From: Geobacillus genomosp. 3
GTDB taxonomy: Bacteria > Bacillota > Bacilli > Bacillales > Anoxybacillaceae
Direction of reading: 5' to 3'
Assembly: GCF_000445995.2 (NCBI RefSeq)
Contig: NC_022080.4
Coordinates: 3,064,001-3,128,000, forward strand
DNA length: 64,000 bases
Positions 26,693 to 36,784 of the stretch are shown in pieces (within the stretch, counting starts at the first letter, position 1; each line of letters begins with the position of its first letter). Position numbers and translations under genes: made by a program. The notes under the pieces are model-generated. The model saw only the letters and a list, made by a program, of their open reading frames with translations. It was not told where the DNA came from and made no database searches.

Positions 26693-28234
26693 TCAACGCG
26701 CCTGCAGTTTTTTCCGGTATTCACTCGGCGACAGGCCAGTTTGTTTTTTAAAGACGCGGCTGAAATAGTTGGGATCGTTGTAGCCGACCGAAAAACAAAT
26801 TTCTTTTAAGCTTTGATCCGTATGAGCAAGCGCCTCTCTCGCCCGTTCGATGCGCACGTTCGTCACGTAGTCGATGAACGTGACGCCGAAATGTTCTTTG
26901 AATAGTTTGCTGAAGTAGTACGGGCTCATTCCGATGTATTCAGCTACATCATCGAGCGTCAGCGGCTCGGCGTAGTGGCGGTCGATGTAATCTTTCGCTT
27001 TGCCGAGTTTGCCGTGTGCTTGCTGCTGACGCCAAGCATCGAGATCGGCGGCAATGCGGCCGAGTTCATCGAGCGCCGCCCGTTTCAACTCCGATGCCGA
27101 CCGGCATGAAGAAAACGAGGCAGTCCGCTCGTAATGAATGCCCAGCTCCGATAGAAGACGCCCGAGCCATACAAATGTCTCTTCTGCCTTGCGCCCAGCG
27201 GCCGCTAGTGAATAGGAAGAAGCCAGCTCGTCTATATACGCCAAACAATCCACCCGCGCCTGCCCGATGTCGCCAAGGCGCAACGCTTCAAACAGCTGCT
27301 TCTCGCGTTCGATCCCCCTACCGGCGCGCGCCGCTTCCGCCGGCAAAAATCCCACTTGTGCTTTTTGCCGTTCAGCGTAATACAGGGCGGCGGACAGCGC
27401 CTCATAATACGAGGAACGAAGTTGGTCAAGGCGCAAAACCGGGGAGCCGAGCCCGATATACAGCACATCGCCGCACCGAGCTGAAAACTGCCGCGCCAAA
27501 TCGAGCGCCAACGCCTGAATGATCGGCTTCCAAGCCGGCTCGCCCTCAGCAGGGCTACGGAAAAACAGGACCGGCAGACGCCGGCCCGCCAGCCGCCCGA
27601 GCAAATAGCGGCTTGACGCTTGCTCGCTGAGCTGCTTGTCCACCCATGACTTCCATTCGTCAGCTCTCTCCGCATCCGGGAACTGAATGACCATGAACAT
27701 TCCCGAGGCGATCGAAAACGGCAACAATTCTTTCCACCGCTCCCACTCATCAGCTGATACATCCTCCGTCATGAGGACGGACAGCCACTCATTTTCCACG
27801 AGCGTCTGCAACCGACGAATTTGCTCTTGCAGTTGGCGATTGTTTTCCTCGTGTTGCCGCCTGGCCGCCACTTCCCGGCTGACTCGTTCCAAGGCGGAAA
27901 TGACCTCGTCCTTCCGGCTCGGCTTTAATAAATATTCCTTGACGCCAAACCGCATCGCTTGTTTCGCATAGTCAAACAAATCAAACGCCGACACAATAAC
28001 GAACTCGAGATCAAGGCCGGCTTGGCGAATCGCTTCGATCGCTTGCAATCCGTCAAGGCCGGGCATTTTGATGTCTATAAGCATCACATCCGGACGATAT
28101 TGCTTGGCAATGTCAATGGCCTCACGCCCATTGGCGCCCTCAGCGACCACCTCGACGTGCGGAAGGCGGTCGTTGATCATTTTCCGCAGCGCTTTGCGCT
28201 CCAATGCCTCGTCATCGACGATCGCCACTTTCAC
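26693..28234 (-). CDS. AraC-type response regulator (YesN-like)
   Basis: About 513 aa. The N-terminal receiver starts [20 protein letters not shown], with phospho-acceptor Asp in [12 protein letters not shown] and Lys in [12 protein letters not shown] long middle region is followed by a C-terminal AraC HTH ([23 protein letters not shown]...[23 protein letters not shown]). Start GTG 28234 with AAGGGGGG 8 nt upstream; it overlaps the kinase gene by 23 nt. It probably activates the adjacent sugar ABC operon. Confidence 0.93.
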   Translation of the reverse strand: MKVAIVDDEALERKALRKMINDRLPHVEVVAEGANGREAIDIAKQYRPDVMLIDIKMPGLDGLQAIEAIRQAGLDLEFVIVSAFDLFDYAKQAMRFGVKEYLLKPSRKDEVISALERVSREVAARRQHEENNRQLQEQIRRLQTLVENEWLSVLMTEDVSADEWERWKELLPFSIASGMFMVIQFPDAERADEWKSWVDKQLSEQASSRYLLGRLAGRRLPVLFFRSPAEGEPAWKPIIQALALDLARQFSARCGDVLYIGLGSPVLRLDQLRSSYYEALSAALYYAERQKAQVGFLPAEAARAGRGIEREKQLFEALRLGDIGQARVDCLAYIDELASSYSLAAAGRKAEETFVWLGRLLSELGIHYERTASFSSCRSASELKRAALDELGRIAADLDAWRQQQAHGKLGKAKDYIDRHYAEPLTLDDVAEYIGMSPYYFSKLFKEHFGVTFIDYVTNVRIERAREALAHTDQSLKEICFSVGYNDPNYFSRVFKKQTGLSPSEYRKKLQAR

Positions 28235-29681
28235 CGTGCATCCCCCCTTGCCATCTTGGCAGCCGCAGCCGCACCGTTGTTCCTTTTCCTGACGCAGACT
28301 CGATTTCGGCCACATCCATCACCCCGTAAAACAGCTGCAGCCGGCGAATGACGTTGCGCAAGCCGATGCCGGTCGAATGGCCGCGCCCTTGTTCGCGGCG
28401 CACCGACCATTCTTCGCCGCGAATTAACGCATCAAGCACCGCTTTCACCTGCCCGTCCATGCCGACGCCATTGTCTTTTACCTCCACTATAATCCGTCGA
28501 TCTTGTTCATAAATGGTGACCGCCAGCTCAGCTCCGTGTTCATACGACTCAATGCCATGAATGAACGCATTTTCAATGAGCGGCTGCAGCGTAAGCGGTG
28601 GAAGGGGTTGACCGAGGCAAGATGGTTCGGCCTCTAACGTAAACTTGATCCGGTCAAAAAACCGCGTCTGCTGAATGAAGAAATATTCACGGGCGATGCG
28701 CACCTCATCGGCAAGCGTCACCGTCCGCTGCAAATCGCCCAAATTGTAGCGCAAAATGGCCGCCACCGCTTCAATCAGCCGCGATGTTTGTTCCGCCTCT
28801 TCCAAATATGCCATTTTGGAAACGGTATTGAGCGTATTGAACAAAAAATGCGGGTTGATCTGGCTTTGCAAGCTTTTGAGCTCCAGTTCCTTCACAAGCC
28901 GGTCAAGCTCAGCCTTTTGCTCCATTTCCGCAATCAGCTGCTTTAAGCTGCGGCGCATATCGTTGAACGTCACGGCAAGAAGCCGCAATTCATCGCTCGC
29001 CGCCGGCTCGACATCCGGCCCGTCCAGCCGCCCGGCGCCAATCGCCCGGGCCGCATGGGCTAGCTCGATGATCGGCTTTGTCAAACTGCCGGAGAAAAAC
29101 ACAGCGAGCAGCACGCCAAGACATAAGGTCGTCACAAACAACCCCATCCCCATGTAACGAAAATAGCGGTTGCGCCGCGCCACTTCGTCGTACTGATGCT
29201 GGTAAGCAGTCAGTTCATCGTCAATGAGATGAAGCGTTTCTTCCTGCAAAAAGGAGGCAATGTTCATCGTTTCATGCAAGTGGTCGGAATACAGGCTGAT
29301 ATTGCCCGCCTCAAAATGGTACACGGTCAGCGCCGCCTCTTCAAGCAAACTTTCAATCATATGTTCATAGTTTTCTGCCGCGAGACGGCCGGACAGCGCG
29401 GACAGCGCCCCGCCCGCCTCGGAGCGGCGTTGCTGCAGCCAGCGGAATTCTTCCTCATACGCCCGGACGTAGCGCCCTTCTTTCTCGGATACATAGGCGT
29501 TTAACTGCTCCATCATCCGGTTCGCCCGCTGCGACACTTCATTCAACAGCAGCAGCCGGCGCATCCGATCGTCGTAGTCGCTCATCATCTTTTCGCTCGT
29601 TTGATACAAAAGAAATACAGCCCCGTTTAACAGCAACAAAAAAACAGTAAAACAAAGCAACATCTTCGTCCGAATGTTCAT
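28212..29681 (-). CDS. YesM/LytS-type sensor histidine kinase
   Basis: 489 aa. N-terminal helix, an extracytoplasmic helical sensor region (about 33-175), a second helix (about 180-202) and a HAMP domain. The His_kinase domain has the phospho-acceptor His in [16 protein letters not shown], and the ATPase lobe has [12 protein letters not shown] and DNGVGMD. It autophosphorylates in response to a sugar signal, probably relayed by the binding protein encoded just upstream, and passes phosphate to the overlapping response regulator. ATG 29681 lies behind GGGGTGGGG. Confidence 0.93.
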   Translation of the reverse strand: MNIRTKMLLCFTVFLLLLNGAVFLLYQTSEKMMSDYDDRMRRLLLLNEVSQRANRMMEQLNAYVSEKEGRYVRAYEEEFRWLQQRRSEAGGALSALSGRLAAENYEHMIESLLEEAALTVYHFEAGNISLYSDHLHETMNIASFLQEETLHLIDDELTAYQHQYDEVARRNRYFRYMGMGLFVTTLCLGVLLAVFFSGSLTKPIIELAHAARAIGAGRLDGPDVEPAASDELRLLAVTFNDMRRSLKQLIAEMEQKAELDRLVKELELKSLQSQINPHFLFNTLNTVSKMAYLEEAEQTSRLIEAVAAILRYNLGDLQRTVTLADEVRIAREYFFIQQTRFFDRIKFTLEAEPSCLGQPLPPLTLQPLIENAFIHGIESYEHGAELAVTIYEQDRRIIVEVKDNGVGMDGQVKAVLDALIRGEEWSVRREQGRGHSTGIGLRNVIRRLQLFYGVMDVAEIESASGKGTTVRLRLPRWQGGMHGESGDRR

Positions 29682-29779
29682 CACTTATTCCCCACCCCGC
29701 TGTCGCCGCAGCCTTATCGGTTTGCCGCCGCCCGCTCTTCCCCGGAAACTCCCTTTTTATTTACGGCTTCTAAGCGCGC

Positions 29780-30793
29780 TCACGGCGTTTCCACTTCATA
29801 ATTGCGCGCTGGGCGCAGCGGCAAGTCCTCTTTTCGGATCACCTTCGTCTCCGTGTTTGTCACCGCCGGCACATCGCGCCCCGCAACGATATCGGCCATC
29901 ATTTTGACCGCTTTGTATCCCATTTCGTACGGCTCCTGCACGACGGTCGCCGCAATCGTCCCTTTTTGCAAGTAGCGGATCGTCTCCGGCAGCGTGTCAA
30001 AGCCAATAATGTACGTCTCCCCTTCACGGCGAAACCGTTCGACCACTTTGGCGATGCCAATCGCATCGAGCGCGCTCGTGCCGTAAAACGCATTCACATC
30101 CGGATGCTTTTTCAAAATCGTATACGCCTTTTCCGCAGCCTGTACGCGCGTAATGTGCGACTCTTCAATGGCAACGATGCGGATTCCTTTTTCATGTTTG
30201 ACCGCATCTTGAAACCCGCGCACCCGCAGTTGTTGGTGCGCCGCCGTCAAACTGCCGGTAATGATGGCAACAGTCGCTTTTCCATGCATGTCTTCAGCGA
30301 GCGCCCTCCCGGCAATAAATCCGGCATAGTAATTGTCCGTACCAATGTAGGCAGTGCGCCGGCTCGTCGGGGCATCGGTGTCAATGGTGACTACCGGAAT
30401 GTTTTTATCGGCCACCCGGTTAATCGCCGGTACAAATTCCTTCTCCGTCAGCCCTTGTGTAATGATCCCATCCACTTTTGCCGCCGCTGCTTTTTCCAAA
30501 ATACGAAGATGTTCGCCAATATTCGCCTGCCGCGGCCCGATATACTCGAGGTCGACCCCCAATTCTCTCGCCGCCGCCTTCGCTCCTTTTTCCACAAGCC
30601 GCCAGTAATCATTGTCAAGCTCCTCTGGCACAAGCACAAAATGGTACCGATCCTCTGTTGCCGCTGTTGTCCGCTCTTTTCCTTCATTTGGATAGGCATA
30701 CACATTCCAAGCGCAATAGGCGGTAAAGGAAGCGCTTCCAATCAATGCAACAATGCCGCCGCCATAAAACAGCCGTTTCCACCACGGATGCAT
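29780..30793 (-). CDS. Membrane-anchored sugar-binding protein (sensor partner)
   Basis: About 337 aa. An N-terminal transmembrane anchor (RLFYGGGIVALIGSASFTAY) precedes a periplasmic-binding-protein fold of the ribose/LacI type (HFVLVPEELDNDYWRLVEKGAKAAA...GIITQGL...YIGTDNYYAGFIAGRAL). It lacks a lipobox and has no permease genes of its class beside it. It precedes the histidine kinase on the same strand, so a role as ligand-sensing partner of the kinase is likely (inference). Three consecutive ATGs (30799, 30796, 30793) follow AGGGGGG; the last has the best spacing. Confidence 0.88.
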   Translation of the reverse strand: MHPWWKRLFYGGGIVALIGSASFTAYCAWNVYAYPNEGKERTTAATEDRYHFVLVPEELDNDYWRLVEKGAKAAARELGVDLEYIGPRQANIGEHLRILEKAAAAKVDGIITQGLTEKEFVPAINRVADKNIPVVTIDTDAPTSRRTAYIGTDNYYAGFIAGRALAEDMHGKATVAIITGSLTAAHQQLRVRGFQDAVKHEKGIRIVAIEESHITRVQAAEKAYTILKKHPDVNAFYGTSALDAIGIAKVVERFRREGETYIIGFDTLPETIRYLQKGTIAATVVQEPYEMGYKAVKMMADIVAGRDVPAVTNTETKVIRKEDLPLRPARNYEVETP

Positions 30794-30870
30794 CATCATC
30801 CCCCCCTATTGTCATTGTACACGACAGTGGCCCGTAAACAAGTAAGGAAGAGGCCCTTTTCACCTCTCCC

Positions 30871-31962
30871 TCATCCATTTCCTCCCTCGATCTGCTGCGG
30901 CAGCGCACCGCCATTCCCGGCCTCCCGCTGGCGGCGAAAGCTTGTATACAAATGGTGGACCAATCCGGCAAACACGGCAAGCCATGCCGCCATGGCCACG
31001 TAGACCATAAAACGGGGGATCACAAGCAAAAACGGAATGTGCAGCGCTTTGGACAGCTGATATGTGCTTGTCGTATACATGGCGAGCGGAAACGCCATTC
31101 CCCAAAATTGCGGATCATATTTGAGCGGGTAATGATGGTACAAGTGACGCCACACCATTAAAATGAACAACAGCGGAATCCACCACGTTCCAGTAATCCA
31201 GAAAAAGAGCGTGAACCCTCTTAAAAACGGAAGCAGTTCGCCAAGAAACGCCCAGTCGTCCGCATGCAGCATCAAGGTCGAGCCAGCGAGCGTTGTGATC
31301 GCCACTGCCCCCATGTTGATCCAATACGGCGGCGTCAGCGCCGCAAACTTCAGCTCAACGAACGTAAAGCGGTAGAAAATGAGGGTAATAATGTTTAAAT
31401 ACAACATACACCCGAGCAAATACGCGCATAAAGCGACAAACAGGACGATGTCCCGCCCGCTCTCGACATGCGGGGAAAGGAGTGTGCCAAGGACGGAAAT
31501 GGACTGCGTCGCCACCGCCGCAATAAGCCAGGCACCGTTAATTCCTTCCGACAGCGTCGGTTTGTTTTTTCGCACCGTCACCGCGGTGAAAAACGTGTAC
31601 ATGATCATAAGCCAAAGGAAAATGGCCAAACACCACAAATAAAAAGCCGGCTCGTAGCGATGGGCTACGGTAATCAACTGGCTGCCAAATACGCACGTTC
31701 CGGCCACCAACGTGAAAAACCCGGGGCCTAGCGTATGGCTTGTCAAATCTTTCACCAGCCGCGGCGTGAAGAAGAGAAGCCGGTACAGCGTCAATCCCCA
31801 TAAAACGGTATACGCCGCCATATTGAAGTAGAGCAATCCTTTGGAAATGACGTGCATATCAAGCAAAAAGGTTGCGATCGACAATGCGCCGGTCGCCATC
31901 ACGAGGGCAAAGTAGCCTGGAAATAAGTTCACCGACATTTTTCGAATATAATAGATCACCAT
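30871..31962 (-). CDS. TDT-family transporter (TehA/SLAC1-like)
   Basis: About 363 aa with ten predicted transmembrane helices, starting MVIYYIRKMSVNLFPGYFALVMATGALSI. The TDT family includes tellurite-resistance, C4-dicarboxylate, sulfite and anion-channel proteins, so the substrate cannot be set from sequence. ATG 31962 follows GGGGGAAAG; upstream codons in frame are not coding in character. No partner gene is evident. Confidence 0.85.
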   Translation of the reverse strand: MVIYYIRKMSVNLFPGYFALVMATGALSIATFLLDMHVISKGLLYFNMAAYTVLWGLTLYRLLFFTPRLVKDLTSHTLGPGFFTLVAGTCVFGSQLITVAHRYEPAFYLWCLAIFLWLMIMYTFFTAVTVRKNKPTLSEGINGAWLIAAVATQSISVLGTLLSPHVESGRDIVLFVALCAYLLGCMLYLNIITLIFYRFTFVELKFAALTPPYWINMGAVAITTLAGSTLMLHADDWAFLGELLPFLRGFTLFFWITGTWWIPLLFILMVWRHLYHHYPLKYDPQFWGMAFPLAMYTTSTYQLSKALHIPFLLVIPRFMVYVAMAAWLAVFAGLVHHLYTSFRRQREAGNGGALPQQIEGGNG

Positions 31963-32230
31963 CTTTCCCCCAATCTTTGCATCCGCCTTCCCCTCCCTTA
32001 GACACCGGGATGGTATCCATAGGCGGTGAACAAAGCCGTTCTGTGCATGCCGCTGTTCAGCATCCAAGCAACCGAAGCTCGCCGCCCCGAACTTCCGCCT
32101 TCCGTATAGGAACTACGGAGTTCCTGGCCGGGAACGCCCCATCGTTTTTCACCGCTGCCGCCTCTATGGATGCCATCCTCTACTTTCATTGTATTCAAAA
32201 CGACAGGCAAAAACAAAGGCGAAACCGTAT

Positions 32231-32790
32231 TCAATGGCAAGATAGAAAAAAACACCGTTCCGAAACAAGCCCGTTGCATCGGAACGGCGTCTCCCCATTC
32301 TTCTGCTCTTTTAGCTTTTCCAACGCCTCAGCCGGCAGTCCGGTCAATTCGCAAATCGTCGGCACGTCGCACCCTTTCGCCAGCATCCGTTTGGCCACGT
32401 CCATTTTCCCTTTTTCCATTCCCCGTCGCTCGTATGAGATCAGGAGATCGTTCACTTTTTTCGCTTCCTTCGTTTCCATTTGGCTCACCTCGTTTCGCAA
32501 TTGGATTTCTTCTTGTTCGGACAGCGTCAAATACATCTCGAAAAACCGAAACAACAGCCGCTGCCTCGCCCCGTCAAGCTCCAAGCGGACGAGCATGCGC
32601 AACAATTCCCGTTTCACTGCGACTCTCTCACTTTCATGATCCCCCATTTTGCTTAACAAGACAGCGGCAACCGGGTTGTCGCGTGGCGAATGTACTTGCG
32701 CCATGGCAGTTTGCACAGTTCAACAGTAAGAAAGCGGAAATCGACAACGGTGAGGAACGGAATTTTCACGGTGAAATGACAAAGCCGCCC
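32231..32790 (-). pseudogene. Remnant of an Rpn-type nuclease/transposase gene, copy 2
   Basis: The C-terminal part (NPVAAVLLSKM...RLELDGARQRLLFRFFEMYLTLSEQEE...EKGKMDVAKRMLAKGCDVPTICELTGLPAEALEKLKEQ) is intact. The preceding segment (IPFLTVVDFRFLTVELCKLPWRKYIRHAT) lies in a different frame, so at least one frameshift separates them. The catalytic N-terminus is absent. Homologous to 22704-22997. The GKxDVAKxMLAKGxDVxxIxxxTGL tail is typical of Rpn proteins. A terminator-like hairpin with a T-run follows. Confidence 0.7.
32243..32288 (-). terminator. Terminator after Rpn remnant 2
   Basis: Stem CGTTCCGATGCAACGGG.. with matching CGGAACG arm, followed on the minus strand by GTGTTTTTTTC. It overlaps the end of the remnant. 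Confidence 0.6.
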
Positions 32791-32809
32791 GGCGACAGGC
32801 GGCTTTGTC
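32778..32809. terminator. Terminator of the GH4 glycosidase gene
   Basis: 12-bp stem GACAAAGCCGCC/GGCGGCTTTGTC just past the GH4 stop codon. The T-tract is weak on the minus strand. Confidence 0.65.
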
Positions 32810-32830
32810 AATCGTTTTCGAAGCGGCCGT

Positions 32831-34174
32831 TTAATGTCCGGCCGCTGTTTTGGTCTGTTTGAAAAATTGCGGCAAATATTCTTTATGCGCTTCCAACATT
32901 TCATCCAAAATTTGTTTGGCGACCGTGTCAGACGGCACAAGCGGGTTGATCGTCATCGCGACGAGCGCCGTTTGGTAGTCGCCGGTCACCGCCGCTTCCG
33001 CCGCGACGCGCTCAAACGATTTGATTTGCTGGACGAGCCCGCGCACCGCCACCGGCAAATCGCCGACCGCGATCGGTTTCGGGCCGTCTTTCGTGATGAC
33101 GCAGTTGACCTCGACCGCCGATTCTGCCGGAATGCTGGCGATAGCGCCGTTGTTTCTCGTATTGACCGGCTGGATGTCCCGCTTGTCGTTGTAAATCGAG
33201 CTGATCAAGCTACAAGCGGCGTCGCTGTAGTACGCCCCGCCGCGTTGCTCGAGCTGCGGCGGCTTGATGGCCAAGTTCGGGTCTTTGTACAGCTCGAACA
33301 GCTCTTTTTCGAGCTGCTGCACAACCTCGGCGCGCGTTCCTTTCGTTTTCGCCGCTTCAAGCTCTTCCGCGAGCATTTTGTCCGTTTGGAAATAATACCG
33401 GTGGTACGGGCACGGCAACACGTTCAGCCCTTTCAAAAAGTCCGGCTCCCAGCCGAGGTCGACGATGTTTTTCATCGTCACGCCGGAACGGTCCGGGTTG
33501 GCGATAAGGTCGATCACTCGTTCTGTCACGTCATTGCCGTCCAGGTAGACGTGCAAGCCAAACACCATATGGTTCAGTCCGGCAAAGTCAATGTGCACGC
33601 GATCCGCCCCGACACCAAGCAGCTTGGCGACGCCCATGCGCATGCCGATCGGCACGTTGCACAAGCCGACGACTTTTTCTTGCTTCGTATAGCGCAAAAC
33701 GGCTTCCGTCACCATCCCGGCCGGGTTCGTGAAGTTAATGAGCCACGCGTCCGGGCACCATTCTTCCATGTCGCGGATGATGTCCAAAATAACCGGAATC
33801 GTCCGCAGCCCCTTAAACAAACCGCCCGGGCCGTTCGTCTCCTGGCCGATCACCCCGTATTTGAGCGGGATGCGCTCGTCTTTCGCCCGCGCTTCCAGCC
33901 CGCCGACGCGAAACTGTGTGGTGACAAAGTCAGCTCCTTCCAAAGCCCGCCGGCGATCCAACGTTAAATGAATGTCAATCGGCACGCCGGCCTTTTCCAC
34001 CATCCGCTTGGCGAGCGCTCCGACGATTTCAAGTTTTTCTTTGCCTTCCGGAACATCGACAAGCCATAGTTCTCCGACTGGCAGTTCATGATAGCGCTGA
34101 ATCAATCCTTCCACCAGTTCAGGGGTGTAGCTCGAGCCGCCGCCAATCGTCGCAATTTTCAACCGTTTTTCCAC
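32831..34174 (-). CDS. 6-phospho-beta-glucosidase, GH4 family
   Basis: Hydrolyses phosphorylated beta-glucosides such as cellobiose-6-phosphate, using NAD+ and a divalent metal. About 447 aa. Rossmann motif KIATIGGGSSYTPELVEG, NFTNPAGMVTEAVL, the metal-binding LCNVPIGMR and DFAGLNHM. The start is probably GTG 34174 (GAAGAGG upstream), since the ATG at 34198 lacks a ribosome-binding site. It diverges from an RpiR-family regulator gene only 67 bp away, the likely controller. No PTS gene is nearby to supply the phosphorylated sugar. Confidence 0.92.
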   Translation of the reverse strand: MEKRLKIATIGGGSSYTPELVEGLIQRYHELPVGELWLVDVPEGKEKLEIVGALAKRMVEKAGVPIDIHLTLDRRRALEGADFVTTQFRVGGLEARAKDERIPLKYGVIGQETNGPGGLFKGLRTIPVILDIIRDMEEWCPDAWLINFTNPAGMVTEAVLRYTKQEKVVGLCNVPIGMRMGVAKLLGVGADRVHIDFAGLNHMVFGLHVYLDGNDVTERVIDLIANPDRSGVTMKNIVDLGWEPDFLKGLNVLPCPYHRYYFQTDKMLAEELEAAKTKGTRAEVVQQLEKELFELYKDPNLAIKPPQLEQRGGAYYSDAACSLISSIYNDKRDIQPVNTRNNGAIASIPAESAVEVNCVITKDGPKPIAVGDLPVAVRGLVQQIKSFERVAAEAAVTGDYQTALVAMTINPLVPSDTVAKQILDEMLEAHKEYLPQFFKQTKTAAGH

Positions 34175-34204
34175 ACTCCTCTTCCCCTTTCCCCCCATTG
34201 GGCA

Positions 34205-34213
34205 TGGTATAAT
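34205..34213 (+). promoter_or_regulatory. Extended -10 promoter of the RpiR regulator
   Basis: TGGTATAAT, 29 nt before ATG 34242, in the short divergent spacer with the GH4 gene. No clear -35 hexamer. Confidence 0.5.
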
Positions 34214-34241
34214 AATGGCAATGCGAAGGCGAGGTGTCCCG

Positions 34242-35006
34242 ATGTTTACTCCAGAACAAATCGCTCAGTTTTCCGAGCTCGACTACGCCATTTACGATTA
34301 TGTGGTGAAGCACCCACATGAAGTCGCGTACATGCGCATCCGCGAGCTCGCCGAAGCCGTCCACGTCTCACCGCCGACCGTGCTTCGCTTTTGCAAAAAG
34401 GTCGGCTGCGACGGCTTCAGTGAGTTTAAAACGAAATGGAAGTTGCATTTGCGGGAAAGCGAACAAACGTCGATCATCAGCAGCCAAGAGGCGCTGCGCG
34501 AATTTTTTGAGCGGACGATGACTGCCGATTACGAGCGGGCCATCCGTGAAGCGGCGGCCGCCATCGCCCGGGCCGATCACGTCATTTTTGTCGGTTCGGG
34601 CAGCTCCGGCATTTTGGCCGAATACGGCTCGCGCTATGTGTCCGCCTTTCAAAAGTTTTCCGTCTACATCAAAGACCCGTTTTTCCCGATTTACGGTCAT
34701 TATTTCGATAACTGCGCCGTCATCGCCTTGTCGGTATCGGGAGAAACGCCGCATACGCTCGCCCAAGTGCACCGATTCAAAGAAAAAGGCGGGACGATCA
34801 TCAGCATCACGAACCGGAAACATTGCACCCTTGCCAGCATCTCGGACTACAATTTGACGTACTACGCCACGCCAGAGCGGATCGGGCAAACCGATGTGAC
34901 GACCCAGCTTCCGGTCGTCTACTTGCTTGAGCGGCTGGCGAAAGAAATGTACCGAATGCTGCCAAATCGGACAGCGGAAGGCGGAACCCAACCTCAAAGC
35001 CGGTAA
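34242..35006 (+). CDS. MurR/RpiR-family regulator with SIS domain
   Basis: 254 aa. An N-terminal HTH_6 domain (MFTPEQIAQFSELDYAIYDYVVKHP...HVSPPTVLRFCKKVGCDGFSEFK) is followed by a SIS sugar-phosphate-binding domain (about 110-245; VGSGSSGILAEYG, VSGETPHTLAQ). It probably senses a phosphosugar and controls the divergent GH4 gene. ATG 34242 follows GGCGAGGTG. Confidence 0.92.
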   Translation: MFTPEQIAQFSELDYAIYDYVVKHPHEVAYMRIRELAEAVHVSPPTVLRFCKKVGCDGFSEFKTKWKLHLRESEQTSIISSQEALREFFERTMTADYERAIREAAAAIARADHVIFVGSGSSGILAEYGSRYVSAFQKFSVYIKDPFFPIYGHYFDNCAVIALSVSGETPHTLAQVHRFKEKGGTIISITNRKHCTLASISDYNLTYYATPERIGQTDVTTQLPVVYLLERLAKEMYRMLPNRTAEGGTQPQSR

Positions 35007-35366
35007 GCGGCAGGCGGCGCAGGCCGCTTGGCGCCGTTTCCCGCAATGAATCCTTCTACTCTTACTAAACCGCGTTTCCTCCCAAAAGTAAAGGACATGG
35101 CCATATATTGGAACAGAAGCAAGCAGAAAAACATTTGTTTCATATCCGTAACGCTATGTTACGAAAAAGTGGACGCTATTCGTAACCGGCATGGCGCCGA
35201 AATGAGGAAAACCGGCGGGTCTGACCCCTTCGACCACATGCGGCGCCTTCGCCCGCTCCGGTCAAGCGGCGATGGCCGCCGTCTCATTGAAATGAAAAGT
35301 CCCCCGCTGCCAGCGGGGGACAAGGGGCATAGCCTGTTTGCCTGACGCAAGGGATCACGGGCGCCG
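35007..35366. other. Convergent intergenic region, 360 bp
   Basis: No convincing gene. It holds an inverted repeat CGTAAC-gctat-GTTACG near 35147-35163, odd in a region between two gene ends, and the terminator at 35299-35321. The codon pattern in the middle looks non-coding. Confidence 0.5.
35299..35321 (-). terminator. Terminator of the 2-oxoacid dehydrogenase/oxidase operon
   Basis: Perfect 11-bp stem GTCCCCCGCTG/CAGCGGGGGAC followed on the minus strand by TTTTCATTTC. Confidence 0.8.
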
Positions 35367-36734
35367 CTATGGCAAAAAAATTTTCCCCGGATTGAGAATG
35401 CCGTTTGGGTCAAACAATTGTTTCAGCCGTTTCATCCACAGCACGGCGTCTCCCTTTTCTTCGCGCAAAAACGCCCGTTTGCCAAGTCCGATGCCGTGCT
35501 CTCCCGTGCATGTGCCGCCGCGCGATAAGGCATAGCGGACGATATGGGCGTGCACGCGTTCGATGCGTGCCATCTCCTCTGCATCGCTCGGGTCAAAGGC
35601 AAGCACGGTATGATAGTTGCCGTCGCCGACATGACCGAAAATGGCAGCCGTCATGCGCTCCTCATTGACAAGCCGGCGCGTATCGGCGATGGCGCCGGGC
35701 AGTTCGGACAGCGGCACGCACACATCGGTTGAGAGCATTGCCTTGCCTGGGTACGCCGCCTGAATGGCGAACGCCGCATGGTGGCGCGCTTCCCACAGCT
35801 TCGCGCGGGCGAGCGAGTCGGTCTCCACCGCAAACGAAACGGCCCCCTCCGCCTTGCACAACTCACGGACAAGTTCGGTCCCGTCCTCAACGCTTGACGG
35901 GCTGCCGCTCAGCTCGATAAACAGCGTCGGCTTCACCGGGTAGTCCGTTTTTTTGTAGGCGTTGACCGCGGCGATCGTCGCCTCGTCCACCAGCTCGATT
36001 TTGCCCGGACCGACGCCGGATCTTAAAATGGCAAATGCGGCCTCCGCTGCCGCCTCCAGCGTAGGGAAGCACGCTTTGATGGCGGTTGTCGCCTCCGGAA
36101 TGCCGTGCAGGCGGACGACGAGGCGGGTGAACACGCCAAGCGTCCCTTCCGATCCGACGAACAAGCCGGTCAAATCGTAGTCGGCGGACGATTTCACCGC
36201 CAAGCTGCCGGTGCGGATCACGGAACCGTCGGCGAGCACGGCTTCAAGGCCGAGCACTTGATCGCGCATCACGCCGTATTTGACGCTGTTTGTCCCGCTC
36301 GCGTTCGTCGCCGCCATGCCGCCGATCGTCGCGTCCGCCCCCGGGTCGACCGGAAAAAACAGTCCATATCGCTTCAGCGCCTCGTTCAGTTGCATCCGCG
36401 TCACTCCGGGCTCGACGACCGCCAAAAAATCATCGGGACGAATGGCGATGATGTTGTTCATCAATGTCAAATCGAGGCTAATTCCGCCTTGGACCGGAAT
36501 GACGTGCCCTTCCAAACTCGTGCCGGCGCCAAACGGTGTGACCGGAATGCGATGCTCGTTGGCAAACGCCAGCACCCGGCTGATTTCTTCCGCTGTCTTC
36601 GGAAACACAACGACATCCGGCGCATGCGGCGCATGATAGGCGATGCCTTTGCTGTGGTGTTCGAGCACCGTCTCATTGACGCTCACCCGCTCACGGTCGC
36701 CGATCCATTCAAGCAGCGGTTCGTATATGTTCAT
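35367..36734 (-). CDS. FAD-linked oxidase (GlcD / D-lactate dehydrogenase-like)
   Basis: 455 aa. N-terminal FAD_binding_4 domain (VVFPKTAEEISRVLAFANEHRIPVTPFGAGTSLEGH) and C-terminal FAD-linked oxidase domain with HVGDGNYHT and CTGEHGIGLGKR. It oxidises a 2-hydroxyacid such as glycolate or D-lactate to the 2-oxoacid, probably passing electrons to the respiratory chain. ATG behind AAGGGGGAG. It is the last gene of the E2-E1alpha-E1beta operon, 50 bp after E1beta. If the substrate is D-lactate it would supply pyruvate for the complex (inference). Confidence 0.9.
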   Translation of the reverse strand: MNIYEPLLEWIGDRERVSVNETVLEHHSKGIAYHAPHAPDVVVFPKTAEEISRVLAFANEHRIPVTPFGAGTSLEGHVIPVQGGISLDLTLMNNIIAIRPDDFLAVVEPGVTRMQLNEALKRYGLFFPVDPGADATIGGMAATNASGTNSVKYGVMRDQVLGLEAVLADGSVIRTGSLAVKSSADYDLTGLFVGSEGTLGVFTRLVVRLHGIPEATTAIKACFPTLEAAAEAAFAILRSGVGPGKIELVDEATIAAVNAYKKTDYPVKPTLFIELSGSPSSVEDGTELVRELCKAEGAVSFAVETDSLARAKLWEARHHAAFAIQAAYPGKAMLSTDVCVPLSELPGAIADTRRLVNEERMTAAIFGHVGDGNYHTVLAFDPSDAEEMARIERVHAHIVRYALSRGGTCTGEHGIGLGKRAFLREEKGDAVLWMKRLKQLFDPNGILNPGKIFLP

Positions 36735-36784
36735 CGTTCTCCCCCTTATCGCTCGGATGAAACGGACGCACCGTCCGCTCTGGC

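Noticed and set aside
29966..31003. 345-codon plus-strand frame over the sensor binding protein and the TDT gene end
   Set aside because: It crosses two real minus-strand genes and their spacer; no coding signature.
32834..33967. 377-codon plus-strand frame opposite the GH4 gene
   Set aside because: Antisense shadow of a gene with clear family motifs; no ribosome-binding site or recognisable domain.
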